A stretch of DNA of 64,000 nucleotides from contig NZ_CP135439.1 of NCBI RefSeq assembly GCF_032341995.1, positions 868,001 through 932,000 on the forward strand, written 5' to 3'. Origin of the DNA: Domibacillus sp. DTU_2020_1001157_1_SI_ALB_TIR_016 (GTDB taxonomy: Bacteria > Bacillota > Bacilli > Bacillales > Domibacillaceae). This document shows, piece after piece, positions 57,308 through 64,000 of the stretch (positions are counted from its first letter, which is position 1; each line of letters begins with the position of its first letter). The notes beneath the pieces are model-generated. The model saw only the letters and a program-made list of their open reading frames with translations. It was not told the DNA's origin and searched no databases. A program made the position numbers and the translations under genes.

Positions 57308-58705
57308 ATGGCTAAAAAAGCCCCTGAAATTGGCGATTACAAATATGGCTTCCATGACCGTGACGTATCAATTTTCCGCTCGGAACGTGGATTAACGCCT
57401 GAAATCGTAAAAGAAATTTCAAAAATGAAAGATGAACCACAATGGATGCTCGATTTCCGTTTGAAATCATTAGAGTATTTTTATAATATGCCGATGCCTC
57501 AATGGGGAGGCGATATGGCGTCTCTTAACTTTGATGAAATTACGTATTATGTAAAACCGTCTGAACGCTCTGAGAAATCATGGGATGAAGTACCGGAAGA
57601 AATCAAGCAAACGTTTGACAAGCTTGGAATTCCGGAAGCGGAACAAAAATATCTTGCAGGGGTTTCAGCACAGTATGAATCTGAAGTTGTATACCACAAC
57701 ATGAAAGAAGATTTGGAAGAGCTTGGAATCGTCTTTAAAGATACGGATTCTGCTTTGAAAGAGAACGAAGACATTTTCCGCAAGTACTGGGCGAAAATCA
57801 TTCCGCCGACAGACAACAAATTTGCTGCACTAAATTCGGCTGTTTGGTCAGGCGGCTCATTCATCTATGTTCCGCCGGGCGTGAAAGTGGATACGCCGCT
57901 TCAGGCGTACTTCCGTATCAACTCAGAAAATATGGGCCAGTTTGAGCGTACATTAATCATTGTTGATAAAGATGCAAGTGTACATTACGTTGAAGGCTGT
58001 ACAGCTCCTGTTTACACAACAAACTCACTTCACTCAGCGGTTGTAGAAATTGCAATTGAAGCGGGAGGATACTGCCGCTATACAACGATTCAAAACTGGG
58101 CGAATAACGTATTCAACCTGGTAACGAAGCGTGCCGTTTGTGAAGCAAACGCAACAATGGAATGGGTAGATGGAAACATCGGCTCTAAACTGACAATGAA
58201 ATATCCAGCTGTTATCCTAAAAGGCGAAGGCGCGCGCGGTATGACGCTTTCGATCGCACTTGCCGGTAAAGGACAGCATCAGGATGCAGGGGCAAAAATG
58301 ATTCACCTTGCACCAAACACATCATCTACAATCGTTTCTAAATCAATCTCGAAACAAGGCGGAAAAGTAACGTACCGTGGTATCGTTCACTTTGGCCGTA
58401 AAGCAGAAGGCGCCCGTTCAAATATCGAGTGCGATACACTTATTATGGATAACAAATCAACGTCGGATACAATTCCATACAATGAAATTTTAAACGATAA
58501 TATTTCTCTTGAGCACGAAGCGAAAGTATCAAAAGTGTCTGAAGAGCAATTATTCTACTTGATGAGCCGCGGTATTTCTGAAGAAGAAGCAACAGAAATG
58601 ATCGTTATGGGCTTCATCGAGCCGTTCACAAAAGAATTGCCAATGGAATATGCCGTTGAAATGAACCGCCTCATTAAATTTGAGATGGAAGGTTCTATCG
58701 GTTAA
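57308..58705 (+). CDS. sufB: Fe-S cluster assembly protein SufB
   Basis: A 465-residue scaffold subunit, the main cluster-assembly site of SufBCD. Family segments include [40 protein letters not shown] and the C-terminal [19 protein letters not shown], shared with SufD. GGAGG precedes the ATG. It is the last gene of the operon, separated from sufU by 114 bases that hold the short repeat. Confidence 0.97.
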   Translation: MAKKAPEIGDYKYGFHDRDVSIFRSERGLTPEIVKEISKMKDEPQWMLDFRLKSLEYFYNMPMPQWGGDMASLNFDEITYYVKPSERSEKSWDEVPEEIKQTFDKLGIPEAEQKYLAGVSAQYESEVVYHNMKEDLEELGIVFKDTDSALKENEDIFRKYWAKIIPPTDNKFAALNSAVWSGGSFIYVPPGVKVDTPLQAYFRINSENMGQFERTLIIVDKDASVHYVEGCTAPVYTTNSLHSAVVEIAIEAGGYCRYTTIQNWANNVFNLVTKRAVCEANATMEWVDGNIGSKLTMKYPAVILKGEGARGMTLSIALAGKGQHQDAGAKMIHLAPNTSSTIVSKSISKQGGKVTYRGIVHFGRKAEGARSNIECDTLIMDNKSTSDTIPYNEILNDNISLEHEAKVSKVSEEQLFYLMSRGISEEEATEMIVMGFIEPFTKELPMEYAVEMNRLIKFEMEGSIG

Positions 58706-58713
58706 TACCGAAA

Positions 58714-58736
58714 AACCCTTATTCATAAGGCTTTTA
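58714..58736 (+). terminator. Weak terminator after sufB
   Basis: CCTTAT / ATAAGG with a short CTTTT tail; the only candidate stop for the suf transcript. Confidence 0.4.
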
Positions 58737-58840
58737 ATAGAAGGCGAACTGTGATAAATCAGCTGTATACCAAGAATGTACCATGTCCAACTGGATTTCA
58801 TTCTGAAAGGTGTGCGGCGGACTTATCCAGTTCGTCTTTT

Positions 58841-59130
58841 TTATTTTTTATAGTATCGAAGGTAAGTATTCAATCTTGTCTCGAAGGTCTTATGCTCCAG
58901 GCGATTTAAGGTATATTTAAGGCTTTCCCCTGTTTTAAGCAACAGAACCACATCTGTATATTTAAATCATGAGTGCTTTTGCTATATTCAACGCCGGCTT
59001 TTTTGAGATAATCTTGCATTGTTTTGCGAATAAGAGAATCTGTTAAATGATGTAAATTTCGGGGGGGATACCATCTTAAATCTTTTCCATTCACGTACTA
59101 AATCAGGGGCTGTTTTATTTGAGCGATTTG
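58841..59130 (-). pseudogene. Decayed tyrosine-recombinase (integrase) C-terminal fragment
   Basis: On the minus strand a frame from 59094 reads ...LIRKTMQDYLKKAGVEYSKS and THDLN, then stops making sense. Shifting frame near 58950 gives VVLLLKTGESLKYTLNRLEH followed by KTFETRLNTYLRYYKK and a stop at 58841. Together this follows the order of an integrase C-terminus: HDLRH box, LLL..G.SLK..., RLGH, and catalytic Tyr. Key residues are altered (LNI for LRH, LEH for LGH). A further upstream piece (APDLVREWKRF) lies in yet another frame. No intact element or att site is seen. Confidence 0.45.
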
Positions 59131-59187
59131 ATATAAACTTTTCAGCAGAGAGCTAACAAATGAACATACATAATGGAGGGAATACAA

Positions 59188-59520
59188 GTGCCGCACTTAG
59201 TGATTCGAGGGGTATCGATTGAGGAGATGAAAAGAATCAGCAAGCCATTAGTAGAAGAGCTTGCAGAAATTTGTGAATGCGGGACAGATAATTTTACGTT
59301 CGAAGTGCCTCATTCCACGTTTGTATTTGATGGGGAAGAGATTCCGGCTTTCCCGCTTATTGAAGTAAAATGGTTTGAACGCGGGCAGGAAGCTCGCGAT
59401 CGATTCGCCCAGTCTGTTACCAGACATATTATGTCAACAGGTGCTGATGAAATAGAAGTCGTGTTTATTCCTTTCTCCGAGCCTGCTTATTATATTAATG
59501 GCGAAAGAGTCGGCGACTAA
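59188..59520 (+). CDS. DUF1904 family protein
   Basis: A 110-residue soluble protein of the DUF1904 family, beginning MPHLVIRGVSIEEMKRISKPL; the fold recalls tautomerase-like small proteins. The GTG at 59188 is chosen because GGAGGG lies 8 bases upstream. No function known. A 16-base segment of this gene (59356-59371) recurs exactly downstream at 59562-59577. Confidence 0.8.
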   Translation: MPHLVIRGVSIEEMKRISKPLVEELAEICECGTDNFTFEVPHSTFVFDGEEIPAFPLIEVKWFERGQEARDRFAQSVTRHIMSTGADEIEVVFIPFSEPAYYINGERVGD

Positions 59521-60005
59521 AGGAAACATGGATGGAAAGACGAGGGGGACCTTTGCTGCCCCTTATTGAAGTAAAATAGTATCTAATAAGGAATGAATGA
59601 ATAAAGAGGCTGGGGTACGGATGGATTTTTTAAGTTGTTGAATTCGATGCTTGCCAGGGCTTGGTACGATTCTTAAATTCATTCGGTTAAACAGTGTATC
59701 ACAGCTGTTCCAAGACCGGACCACCTGCGTGGTTTGGTCTTTTTGATTGCCAGAGTAAAATGAAAGTATTTACAAATAATGAAAAAAGTAATGAGGAGTC
59801 AATGAGAAGGAGAAAGGGTAATAAGAAATCATACTGCAAGCTGCTTTTTTAAAGAAGAAAAGAGACGCTGGATTTACGAAGTGCATCTTTGGAATGCCAT
59901 CTTCTTTTTGAGAAAGAAAAGTAAAATAAAGAGCTGGTATTTGAGATGCTTGAAATTCACAGCCCTTCCTACTTATGCTACACTTTTACTACGAGGTGAT
60001 ACGAG
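59521..60005 (+). other. Gene-free region with a relic segment and a terminator
   Basis: 485 bases without a credible gene. It contains a partial copy of the DUF1904 gene (around 59548-59580), an AGAGGCTGGGG ribosome-binding-like sequence before a six-codon ORF at about 59621, and a terminator at 59713-59745. After that it is AT-rich up to yunF. TTGAAA-N18-TATGCT (59950-59979) is a weak promoter candidate for yunF. Confidence 0.4.
59713..59745 (+). terminator. Terminator in the DUF1904/yunF gap
   Basis: AGACC..ACCAC / GTGGT..GGTCT with a 2x2 internal loop and TTTTT. Confidence 0.65.
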
Positions 60006-60851
60006 ATGATTTATACAGGGGTAACCGGCTGGGGAGATCATGACACACTTTACACGCAAGGAGTCGCTTCCCGCGATAAATTAACCGAGTACGCAGCGCA
60101 TTTCCCGACCGTTGAACTTGACTCCAGCTTTTATGCTGTACAGCCGGAGCGCAACATGCGGAAGTGGACAGAAGACACGCCAGACGGCTTTCGATTTGTA
60201 GTTAAAGCATACCAGGGAATGACCGGCCATGAACGGGGCGAAATTCCGTTTGACTCGAAAGAAGAAATGTTTCACGCGTTTAACTTATCGCTCACACCAA
60301 TGCTCGAAACAGGAAAGCTCGCCATGGTGTTGTTTCAGTTTCCGCCCTGGTTCGACTGCACACGTGAAAACGTGACGTATATTCGGTATTGCCGGGAAAA
60401 AATGGGGAACGTACCGCTTGCCATTGAATTTCGGAATCAAACTTGGTATGAAGCCAAGTATTTTGATAAAACGATTTCTTTTTTAGAACAGGAGAACTGG
60501 ATTCATACGGTATGCGATGAGCCGCAGGCCGGTGAAGGCTCAATTCCTATTGTGCTTCAAGCAACGAACAAAGAAAAAACGCTGGTCCGCCTGCATGGAC
60601 GTAACCGGGCAGGCTGGCGGAAAAACGGTCAGAAAAATTGGCGCAAGGTGCGCTATCTGTATCGCTACAATGAGCATGAATTGCGGCAGTGGGTTGATTT
60701 TACGAATGAACTCCATAAACAGTCAAAAGATGTCTTCGTGCTGTTTAACAATAATTCCGGCGGCGATGCCGCGGATAATGCGAAGCAATTCTTACATTTA
60801 GCTGATATTCAATATGACAATTTAGCTTCGCGCCAGCTCGATTTGTTTTAG
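60006..60851 (+). CDS. yunF: DUF72-family protein YunF
   Basis: A 281-residue TIM-barrel-like DUF72 protein; the length matches Bacillus YunF. Conserved segments include GVTGWGDHDTLYTQG, FPTVELDSSFYAV, PLAIEFRNQTWY and FNNNSGGDAADNA. The function is unknown. GAGGTGA precedes the ATG; yunE follows 16 bases later. Confidence 0.9.
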   Translation: MIYTGVTGWGDHDTLYTQGVASRDKLTEYAAHFPTVELDSSFYAVQPERNMRKWTEDTPDGFRFVVKAYQGMTGHERGEIPFDSKEEMFHAFNLSLTPMLETGKLAMVLFQFPPWFDCTRENVTYIRYCREKMGNVPLAIEFRNQTWYEAKYFDKTISFLEQENWIHTVCDEPQAGEGSIPIVLQATNKEKTLVRLHGRNRAGWRKNGQKNWRKVRYLYRYNEHELRQWVDFTNELHKQSKDVFVLFNNNSGGDAADNAKQFLHLADIQYDNLASRQLDLF

Positions 60852-60867
60852 GAGGCTAGTATGTAGA

Positions 60868-61677
60868 ATGGAATGGATTCTTTTACTCGGCATCGGCCTG
60901 CTCGCAGCAGCAATCGGTGCCCTTGTCGGACTTGGAGGCGGGATTATCATTGTGCCGGCACTGCTTTTTTTAGGCGGAACGGCACTGCTCGACCCTGTTT
61001 CCCCACAAGTAGCAGTGGGTACGTCGTCGGTTATCTTAATTATTACCGGCTTGTCTTCAACCCTTGCTTACATGAAACAGAAAAAAGTGGATTATAAATT
61101 GGGCTTTCTTTTATTTATTGGCAGCGCGCCGGGAAGCCTGCTTGGGGCTTGGGCCAATAAAGGGCTGAACATGGAGCAGTTCAGCTTGTTTTTTGGCTTG
61201 TTCATGGTGTTTATGTCATTTGTACTTATGTTGAAAAATCGGGCAAAGCCGCTGTTTGCATCGCGCGGTCTGACCCGGACATTTACTGACAACGAAGGAA
61301 CTCATACATATTCCATTGAGCCGATTACCGGAACGATCGCTTCATTTGTGGTCGGCTTTTTAGGTGGTTTATTCGGCATCGGCGGCGGCTCACTAATGGT
61401 GCCCGCCATGATTATGCTGTTTGCGGTTCCCCCGCATGTAGCCGTTGCTACATCGATGCTGCTTATTTTTTTATCAGCAGGCGTATCGAGTGTGACACAC
61501 GTATTTCTTGGAAACGTAAACTGGCTTTATGCAGCAGCGCTCGTGCCCGGAGCCTGGTTCGGGGCACAAATTGGGGCCTGGCTGAATGCCCGCCTGGCGT
61601 CAAAAACCGTTGTGATAATGCTTCGTCTCGTTTTGATTTTGGTTGGTGTCCGCTTGATTTGGCGGGGCATTTATTAA
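60868..61677 (+). CDS. yunE: TauE/SafE-family sulfite/anion permease YunE
   Basis: A 269-residue membrane protein with about eight helices in two repeats, each with the family motif: GALVGLGGGIIIVPALL and FLGGLFGIGGGSLMVPAM. The family exports sulfite or other small anions. The AGGAGG at 60850-60855 lies 12 bases from the ATG at 60868; an ATG at better distance (60861) is directly followed by TAG. Confidence 0.9.
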   Translation: MEWILLLGIGLLAAAIGALVGLGGGIIIVPALLFLGGTALLDPVSPQVAVGTSSVILIITGLSSTLAYMKQKKVDYKLGFLLFIGSAPGSLLGAWANKGLNMEQFSLFFGLFMVFMSFVLMLKNRAKPLFASRGLTRTFTDNEGTHTYSIEPITGTIASFVVGFLGGLFGIGGGSLMVPAMIMLFAVPPHVAVATSMLLIFLSAGVSSVTHVFLGNVNWLYAAALVPGAWFGAQIGAWLNARLASKTVVIMLRLVLILVGVRLIWRGIY

Positions 61678-61690
61678 AGGTGGAATGAAC

Positions 61691-63046
61691 ATGGAAAAAA
61701 CGATACATATTTACCATACAAACGATTTACACAGCCATTTTGAAAATTGGCCGAGAATTGCCCGTTTTTTAAAGGAAAAGCGGGAACTGCATGAATCGGC
61801 CGGAGAGTTCGTTTTCGCTTTTGATATTGGCGATCATGTGGACCGGGCCCATCCGTTAACAGAAGGAACGCTCGGCACCTTCAATATTGAACTGCTGAAT
61901 TCATCTCGGTTTGATGCGGCTGCGATTGGTAACAATGAAGGAATTACGATGCCAAGAGAAGCGCTGAACGCTCTGTATGAGCAAGCCCGCTTTCCTGTTG
62001 TTTGCGCCAACTTGTTTGAAAAAAACGGAGAGAGGCGGCCGGACTGGGTTGTCCCGCATACTTTTTTTCAAGCAGGCAGCACCACTATTGCCGTTACGTC
62101 TGCGACTGCACAGTACACCGCTTTTTATGAGCTTCTGGACTGGTGCGTCACTCTTCCTATTGATGAGCTGAAAAAGCAAATTGCGATGCTGAAAAGAAGA
62201 GCAGATATTGTAATCGTGCTTTCTCATCTTGGAATGTATGATGATGAAAAGCTGGCGGAAGAAACAGAAGCGGATATTATTCTAGGCGGGCATACCCATC
62301 ATACGTTTCATGAAGGAAAAGAAGTAAATGGAACATTGATGGCGGCAGCCGGCAAATATGGCTATTTTACCGGCCACGTGGAAGTGGATATCGATAAAGC
62401 CGGACGCATAGCTGCGAAACGGGCCCGTGTATATGAAACAAACCGGTCGCTTACACCTCCGCCAGATGAAAAGAAGCAGCAGGCGCTCTTTGAAGAGAAG
62501 GGGAAACAAGCCCTGTCTGTGCCGGTTGTACGGCTTCAAAAAGAGCTTTGGTGTGATTGGTTTAAGCCGTCTCCGCTTCCTCAAATGCTGACCGAAGCAC
62601 TTACAGAGTGGTGCAGAGCCGACTGCTCCTTTTTAAATGCAGGCGTCGTATTGGGGAATTTGCCGGCAGGGGATATCACAAAATACGACCTGCATAAACT
62701 GCTGCCTCATCCTATAAACCCTTGTTTAATCGAATTGACAGGGGCGGAGCTGGCAGAAGTCATCCGGCAGACATGTGATGAAAAATGGCCACATCTGCAA
62801 ATTAAAGGGCTCGGTTTTCGCGGAAGCGTCATGGGCCGATTTGTGTATGACCGCATCGAGATCGATAAGCCAAACATTTTCATTAACGGTGAGCCGATCG
62901 ATATAAAGCGGACGTACAAGGTTGCAACCCTTGATATGTTTACATACGGCCATTACTTTGTGGAACTGCATCGTGCTTCATCCAAACGGTATTTCATGCC
63001 CGAATTTTTACGCGATATTATGGAATGGAAGCTTCTGCAACTATAA
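61691..63046 (+). CDS. yunD: 5'-nucleotidase-like metallophosphoesterase YunD
   Basis: A 451-residue two-domain protein: N-terminal metallophosphoesterase (IYHTNDLHSHF, FDIGDHVDR, GNNEG, LGGHTHHTF) and a C-terminal 5'-nucleotidase domain from about residue 290. No signal peptide is visible, so unlike classical UshA it is probably cytoplasmic. The second of two close ATGs (61691) is chosen for its 7-base spacing from GGTGG. Length and place match Bacillus YunD. Confidence 0.9.
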   Translation: MEKTIHIYHTNDLHSHFENWPRIARFLKEKRELHESAGEFVFAFDIGDHVDRAHPLTEGTLGTFNIELLNSSRFDAAAIGNNEGITMPREALNALYEQARFPVVCANLFEKNGERRPDWVVPHTFFQAGSTTIAVTSATAQYTAFYELLDWCVTLPIDELKKQIAMLKRRADIVIVLSHLGMYDDEKLAEETEADIILGGHTHHTFHEGKEVNGTLMAAAGKYGYFTGHVEVDIDKAGRIAAKRARVYETNRSLTPPPDEKKQQALFEEKGKQALSVPVVRLQKELWCDWFKPSPLPQMLTEALTEWCRADCSFLNAGVVLGNLPAGDITKYDLHKLLPHPINPCLIELTGAELAEVIRQTCDEKWPHLQIKGLGFRGSVMGRFVYDRIEIDKPNIFINGEPIDIKRTYKVATLDMFTYGHYFVELHRASSKRYFMPEFLRDIMEWKLLQL

Positions 63047-63067
63047 GCCTTCTTTCCCGCATACAAT
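63040..63067 (+). promoter_or_regulatory. SigE-type promoter of yunB
   Basis: ACTATA, 14 bases, CATACAAT; the -10 matches the mother-cell SigE consensus exactly. The -35 overlaps the yunD stop. yunB is a SigE gene in B. subtilis. Confidence 0.5.
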
Positions 63068-63087
63068 GCGGAAAAGGAGGTTTTTTT

Positions 63088-63819
63088 ATGCGCAGGCGCA
63101 GGAAATGGAAAAGCCGTGCTTCATCATCGGGCCGCCGTCGCTTTTTAACTGTTGTTATTTTGTTTATTGCCGGCATTATTTTTGTTCTTTGGCTGATCAA
63201 CCGGAATATTCAGCCAGTCATTTTAAACTTCGCTGAGGCGCAGACGAGCAAAATTGCTTCAATGGTTCTGCAAAAAGCGATCAGTGAGGAAATTACCGAA
63301 AATCTTGATATAAAAGATATCATGACGACTGAAAAAGGCGATGGAGGGTCGACGACGTTTAACGCGGAAGTGATCAACAGGGTGCTTGCCGAAGTGACCG
63401 ATCTTGCCGAAGAAAACCTGGACAAAGCGGAAGCGGGTAATTTAACGGAACTTGAAGAGATCTCAGGTGTCGAAATTGATACGGAAGAAACAGAACGGGC
63501 GCAGGGGATTGCTTACACGATCCCGCTCGGACAAATTACAAATAACGCTATTCTTGGAAATCTTGGACCGCGTATTCCGATTCGCTTTCATGCCATCGGG
63601 GACGTGACATCGAATGTCAAAACAAAAGTGGAGCCGTTCGGTATTAACTCTGCTTATGTAGAAGTATACATTGAACTTGAAGTCAGCGTAGAAGTTATCG
63701 TTCCATTTGCGGTGGATACAACAGTCGTCAAACAAACACTGCCTGTAGCGATGGGGCTTGTTCATGGAACGGTACCAAATTACTATAATCCAGATGCCAT
63801 CAATGTACCGTCAAAATAA
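63088..63819 (+). CDS. yunB: Sporulation protein YunB
   Basis: A 243-residue protein with a basic N-terminus (MRRRRKWKSR), one membrane helix at about 18-38, and an extracytoplasmic or intermembrane domain (IPIRFHAIGDVTSNVKTKVEPFGIN). It matches YunB, a mother-cell SigE-controlled protein needed for normal sporulation; its mechanism is not known. AAAAGGAGG lies 7 bases before the ATG. Confidence 0.92.
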   Translation: MRRRRKWKSRASSSGRRRFLTVVILFIAGIIFVLWLINRNIQPVILNFAEAQTSKIASMVLQKAISEEITENLDIKDIMTTEKGDGGSTTFNAEVINRVLAEVTDLAEENLDKAEAGNLTELEEISGVEIDTEETERAQGIAYTIPLGQITNNAILGNLGPRIPIRFHAIGDVTSNVKTKVEPFGINSAYVEVYIELEVSVEVIVPFAVDTTVVKQTLPVAMGLVHGTVPNYYNPDAINVPSK

Positions 63820-63844
63820 AAAAAGCAGCCGCTGTTAAATATAA

Positions 63845-63878
63845 ACCGGACCAGCCGACAGGGTGATCCGGCTTTTTT
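63845..63878 (+). terminator. Terminator after yunB
   Basis: ACCGGA / TCCGGC-type stem with a 16-base loop and TTTTTT. Confidence 0.6.
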
Positions 63879-63919
63879 GTGTAAAGCGATAAAAAAATGC
63901 AAAGCATAAAAACAAACCA

Positions 63920-64000
63920 TTACTTTTTACGCCAGATAAAATCAAAAGTCAGGATGTTTTTAGGGCGGGGAACAGTATACAGCCAGCCAATGGTTCTTGT
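63920..64000 (-). CDS. C-terminal end of an unknown protein, cut by the window edge
   Basis: A minus-strand frame is open from the window edge to TAA at 63920-63922 and reads ...GWLYTVPRPKNILTFDFIWRKK. Twenty-six codons are too few to name a family. It may be chance, but the composition is protein-like and the frame is convergent with yunB. Confidence 0.35.
   Translation of the reverse strand, partial: TRTIGWLYTVPRPKNILTFDFIWRKK

Noticed and set aside
59816..59866. A 16-codon basic peptide (MRRRKGNKKSYCKLLF) with GAGGAG upstream
   Set aside because: Too short to separate from chance; no terminator or conserved neighbour supports it.

Overview
The window comes from a spore-forming Gram-positive of the family Bacillaceae; the genus cannot be fixed from this sequence. 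The evidence is gene content and order close to Bacillus (an iol block, cysJI, lutR-lutABC, fadNAE, the yusI-gcvH-yusF-yusE-metNIQ-sufCDSUB run, yunF-E-D-B), an alpha/beta-type small acid-soluble spore protein, YunB, strong AGGAGG-type ribosome binding sites, and promoter-like sequences fitting SigA, SigB, SigE, SigG and SigW. There are no rRNA or tRNA genes, no CRISPR array and no intact mobile element. Almost every protein gene belongs to a known family; the unusual material is mostly in the gaps.

Layout. 1-6618: part of an inositol (iol) cluster with a permease fragment, iolG, iolH, iolJ, an extra MFS transporter, a LacI-type regulator and iolS. 6918-12387: a Hanks-type kinase with a small basic partner, a Bcr/CflA exporter, flotillin floT behind a SigW-type promoter, a lipoprotein and a YceI protein. 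12510-22482: cysJI sulfite reductase, a spore SASP, MsrA, an HPr-like protein without the catalytic histidine, a secreted phosphodiesterase/phosphatase and the oxygen sensor hemAT. 22489-28160: small enzymes, a GNAT gene broken by one stop codon, an RsbR-type stressosome protein, membrane proteins and a hidden 56-residue acidic lipoprotein. 28282-28440: a likely Fur-controlled small RNA. 28566-31094: a CcpA-controlled rhamnogalacturonan lyase. 31191-37056: lactate uptake and oxidation (lutP, lutR, lutABC) tied together by two identical 17-bp palindromes. 37210-42298: aldose epimerase, MFS transporter, M20 peptidase and cardiolipin synthase. 42407-47760: beta-oxidation operon fadNAE with a FadR operator. 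48311-58705: yusI, gcvH, yusF, yusE, SAM-riboswitch-controlled metNIQ, a hidden 59-codon ORF and the complete sufCDSUB operon. 58841-64000: a decayed integrase-like fragment, a DUF1904 protein and yunF-yunE-yunD-yunB.

Main unexplained signals. (1) Three noncoding repeats (6652-6800, 22514-22958, 47807-48217) share about 15-bp inverted ends around TGTAGACAAA. Each sits directly after the transcription-terminator hairpin of a different gene, and a second copy of that gene's own hairpin or terminator sequence lies on the far side, as though the element targets terminators and duplicates them. (2) A roughly 100-nt C-rich RNA with a TTGACA promoter, two perfect 7-1-7 Fur boxes and its own terminator. 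(3) A perfect 12-bp inverted repeat that would bury the ribosome binding site of hemAT.
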